From: Methylovulum sp.
Lineage (GTDB): Bacteria; Pseudomonadota; Gammaproteobacteria; Methylococcales; Methylomonadaceae
Length of the DNA: 5,427 nucleotides
Reading direction: 5' to 3'
NCBI GenBank assembly: GCA_028713595.1
Contig: JAQTNZ010000215.1
Coordinates: 1 to 5,427, forward strand
Shown: positions 4,741 through 5,427 of the stretch, one piece after another
How the letters are laid out: each line of letters starts with the position of its first letter
Numbering within the stretch: the stretch's first letter is position 1
The notes under the pieces: generated by a model
The model's input: only the letters and a program-made list of their open reading frames with translations
The model's database searches: none
Told to the model about the DNA's origin: nothing
Position numbers and translations under genes: made by a program

Positions 4741-4947
4741 CACGGCAAAGTGCCGACACCCAACCACATCTTCGCCGCCCTTTGTGGCTATGTCCACCTG
4801 CAACGGATGCGGTTTACCGGCATCATTAGCAACGCCGGCCAATGGCAAAAGGCTTTGTATAAGGATGTGGTGGCCTCATTCGTCACGGGTTTTATGATCG
4901 GCAAGGAATATTTGAATCCACAATTCCAGCCTTCCGTCAATGCGTAA
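4741..4947 (+). pseudogene. Probable C-terminal remnant of an insertion-sequence transposase
   Basis: The frame ending at 4947 has a coherent protein-like C-terminal part of about 68 residues. It starts near VHGKVPTPNHIFAALCGYVH and runs through LQRMRFTG and NAGQWQKALYKDVVASF to EYLNPQFQPSVNA. The pattern of TPNHIFAAL, an aromatic-rich helix, a QWQKALYK-like basic helix and a NP-Q-containing tail resembles the C-terminal end of certain DDE transposases, possibly IS4- or IS701-like. I recognise the style rather than a specific element. No DDE catalytic core is visible upstream, so the piece is a 5'-truncated remnant. The continuous frame back to the ATG at 4597 could instead be a small intact hypothetical gene of 116 residues, but I see no ribosome-binding site for it. 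Neither inverted repeats nor target duplications of the original element could be found. Confidence 0.45.
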
Positions 4948-5007
4948 GTCCCAAGAAAAATCATTTTGCACGACTATTCTTTATGGTGAAGCTTTAAGGT
5001 GCTGTCA

Positions 5008-5035
5008 TTAAAAATTAACATAAACGCCTTATAAT
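5008..5035 (+). promoter_or_regulatory. Probable promoter of the TpsB transporter gene
   Basis: TATAAT (5030-5035) is a perfect -10 box. TTAAAA (5008-5013), 16 bases upstream, matches TTGACA at four positions. Transcription would start near 5042, leaving a leader of about 114 bases before the ATG at 5156, with a small 5-bp inverted repeat (5107-5111 / 5118-5122) inside it. Confidence 0.42.
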
Positions 5036-5155
5036 GGTTGCAAAAACTTGTCACCGTCTATTCTGATTAAGCCTTCTTTAGTGAATAACCTATTGATTAT
5101 CATAGCCGACACTACGATGTCGCAAACCAGATCCATTCAGACCAAATAAAAACAG

Positions 5156-5427
5156 ATGCCTTTATATGATATTAAGCGGGGCCTACTGATCAAGTCAGTA
5201 GCTTTCAGCATTTTTTTGGGGAGTTATTGGTCTGTTGCGGCTGCTGATGCAGCCGCCGCAGCACAAACAAAAGAGCAGGAAAACCGTTTCGATTTGTTCG
5301 AGTTGCGTGTCAAAGGCAATACCTTGCTGGAACGCACCCAGCTTGAGCGCACGGTTTACCCTTTTTTAGGCCCGCAAAAATCTATAGAAACGGTTGAAAA
5401 AGCGCGTGAAGCGTTAGAAAAACTGTA
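5156..5427 (+). CDS. TpsB two-partner-secretion transporter, ShlB/FhaC family (5' part)
   Basis: The 90 complete codons visible encode the N-terminus of an outer-membrane TpsB transporter; the rest lies beyond the right edge. Residues 1 to about 32 form a signal peptide: Lys7, Arg8 and Lys13, a hydrophobic core (SVAFSIFLGSYWSVAAA), and cleavage near AAADA. From residue 45 the sequence is the first POTRA domain (POTRA_2, ShlB type), with FDLFELRVKGNTLL, LERTVYPFLGP and the helix VEKAREALEKLY, a very typical FhaC/ShlB beginning. Full-length members have two POTRA domains and a 16-strand barrel, and export a large TpsA adhesin, hemolysin or similar exoprotein. An in-frame TAA at 5147 makes the ATG at 5156 the first possible start. 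The upstream sequence ACCAAATAAAAACAG is A-rich, without a Shine-Dalgarno core. A TpsA partner gene is expected nearby but is not in this window. Confidence 0.88.
   Translation, partial: MPLYDIKRGLLIKSVAFSIFLGSYWSVAAADAAAAAQTKEQENRFDLFELRVKGNTLLERTQLERTVYPFLGPQKSIETVEKAREALEKL

Overview
This window most likely comes from the chromosome of a gammaproteobacterium. An aquatic or methylotrophic lineage such as Methylococcales is plausible, but that is an inference from general protein style and moderate base composition; no marker gene proves it. The Gram-negative assignment is firm, because the window holds an outer-membrane beta-barrel precursor, a two-partner-secretion (TpsB) outer-membrane transporter and a PilZ protein.

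Left part, minus strand (1-1023). The start of an ArsC/Spx-like reductase gene (yffB type) runs off the left edge. Seven bases upstream of it lies a gene for an 80-residue, very acidic protein of unknown function, so the two probably form an operon. Further upstream is a separate minus-strand gene for a single-domain PilZ (cyclic-di-GMP receptor type) protein, with a good sigma70-like promoter at 995-1023. Positions 948-1595 form a long AT-rich divergent intergenic region. It holds that promoter, an AT-rich palindrome, a possible small membrane or exported peptide gene without a clear start, a repeated 11-mer and the probable promoter of the next gene.

Centre, plus strand (1596-4351). A complete SulP/SLC26-family anion transporter with a degenerate STAS domain is followed by two strong hairpins, a DUF2490-type outer-membrane beta-barrel protein and a 49-residue membrane peptide. 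These three genes look like a small envelope transport module: an inner-membrane anion (possibly bicarbonate or sulfate) carrier, an outer-membrane protein and a small inner-membrane protein. The functional link is inferred from synteny only.

Right part (4352-5427). A 153-bp palindromic MITE-like element has 18-bp terminal inverted repeats, a perfect 21-bp internal stem and a TAA on each side. It sits exactly at the TAA stop codon of the small membrane protein, so the presumed target duplication keeps that gene intact. Next come a poorly coding stretch with a C8 tract and an apparent C-terminal remnant of an insertion-sequence transposase. The window ends with a promoter-like site and the 5' part of a ShlB/FhaC-type TpsB transporter gene, cut by the window edge.

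I found no RNA genes, CRISPR arrays or complete insertion sequences. The most notable item is the palindromic element at the stop codon. I see no clear evidence of a wholly new multi-gene system.
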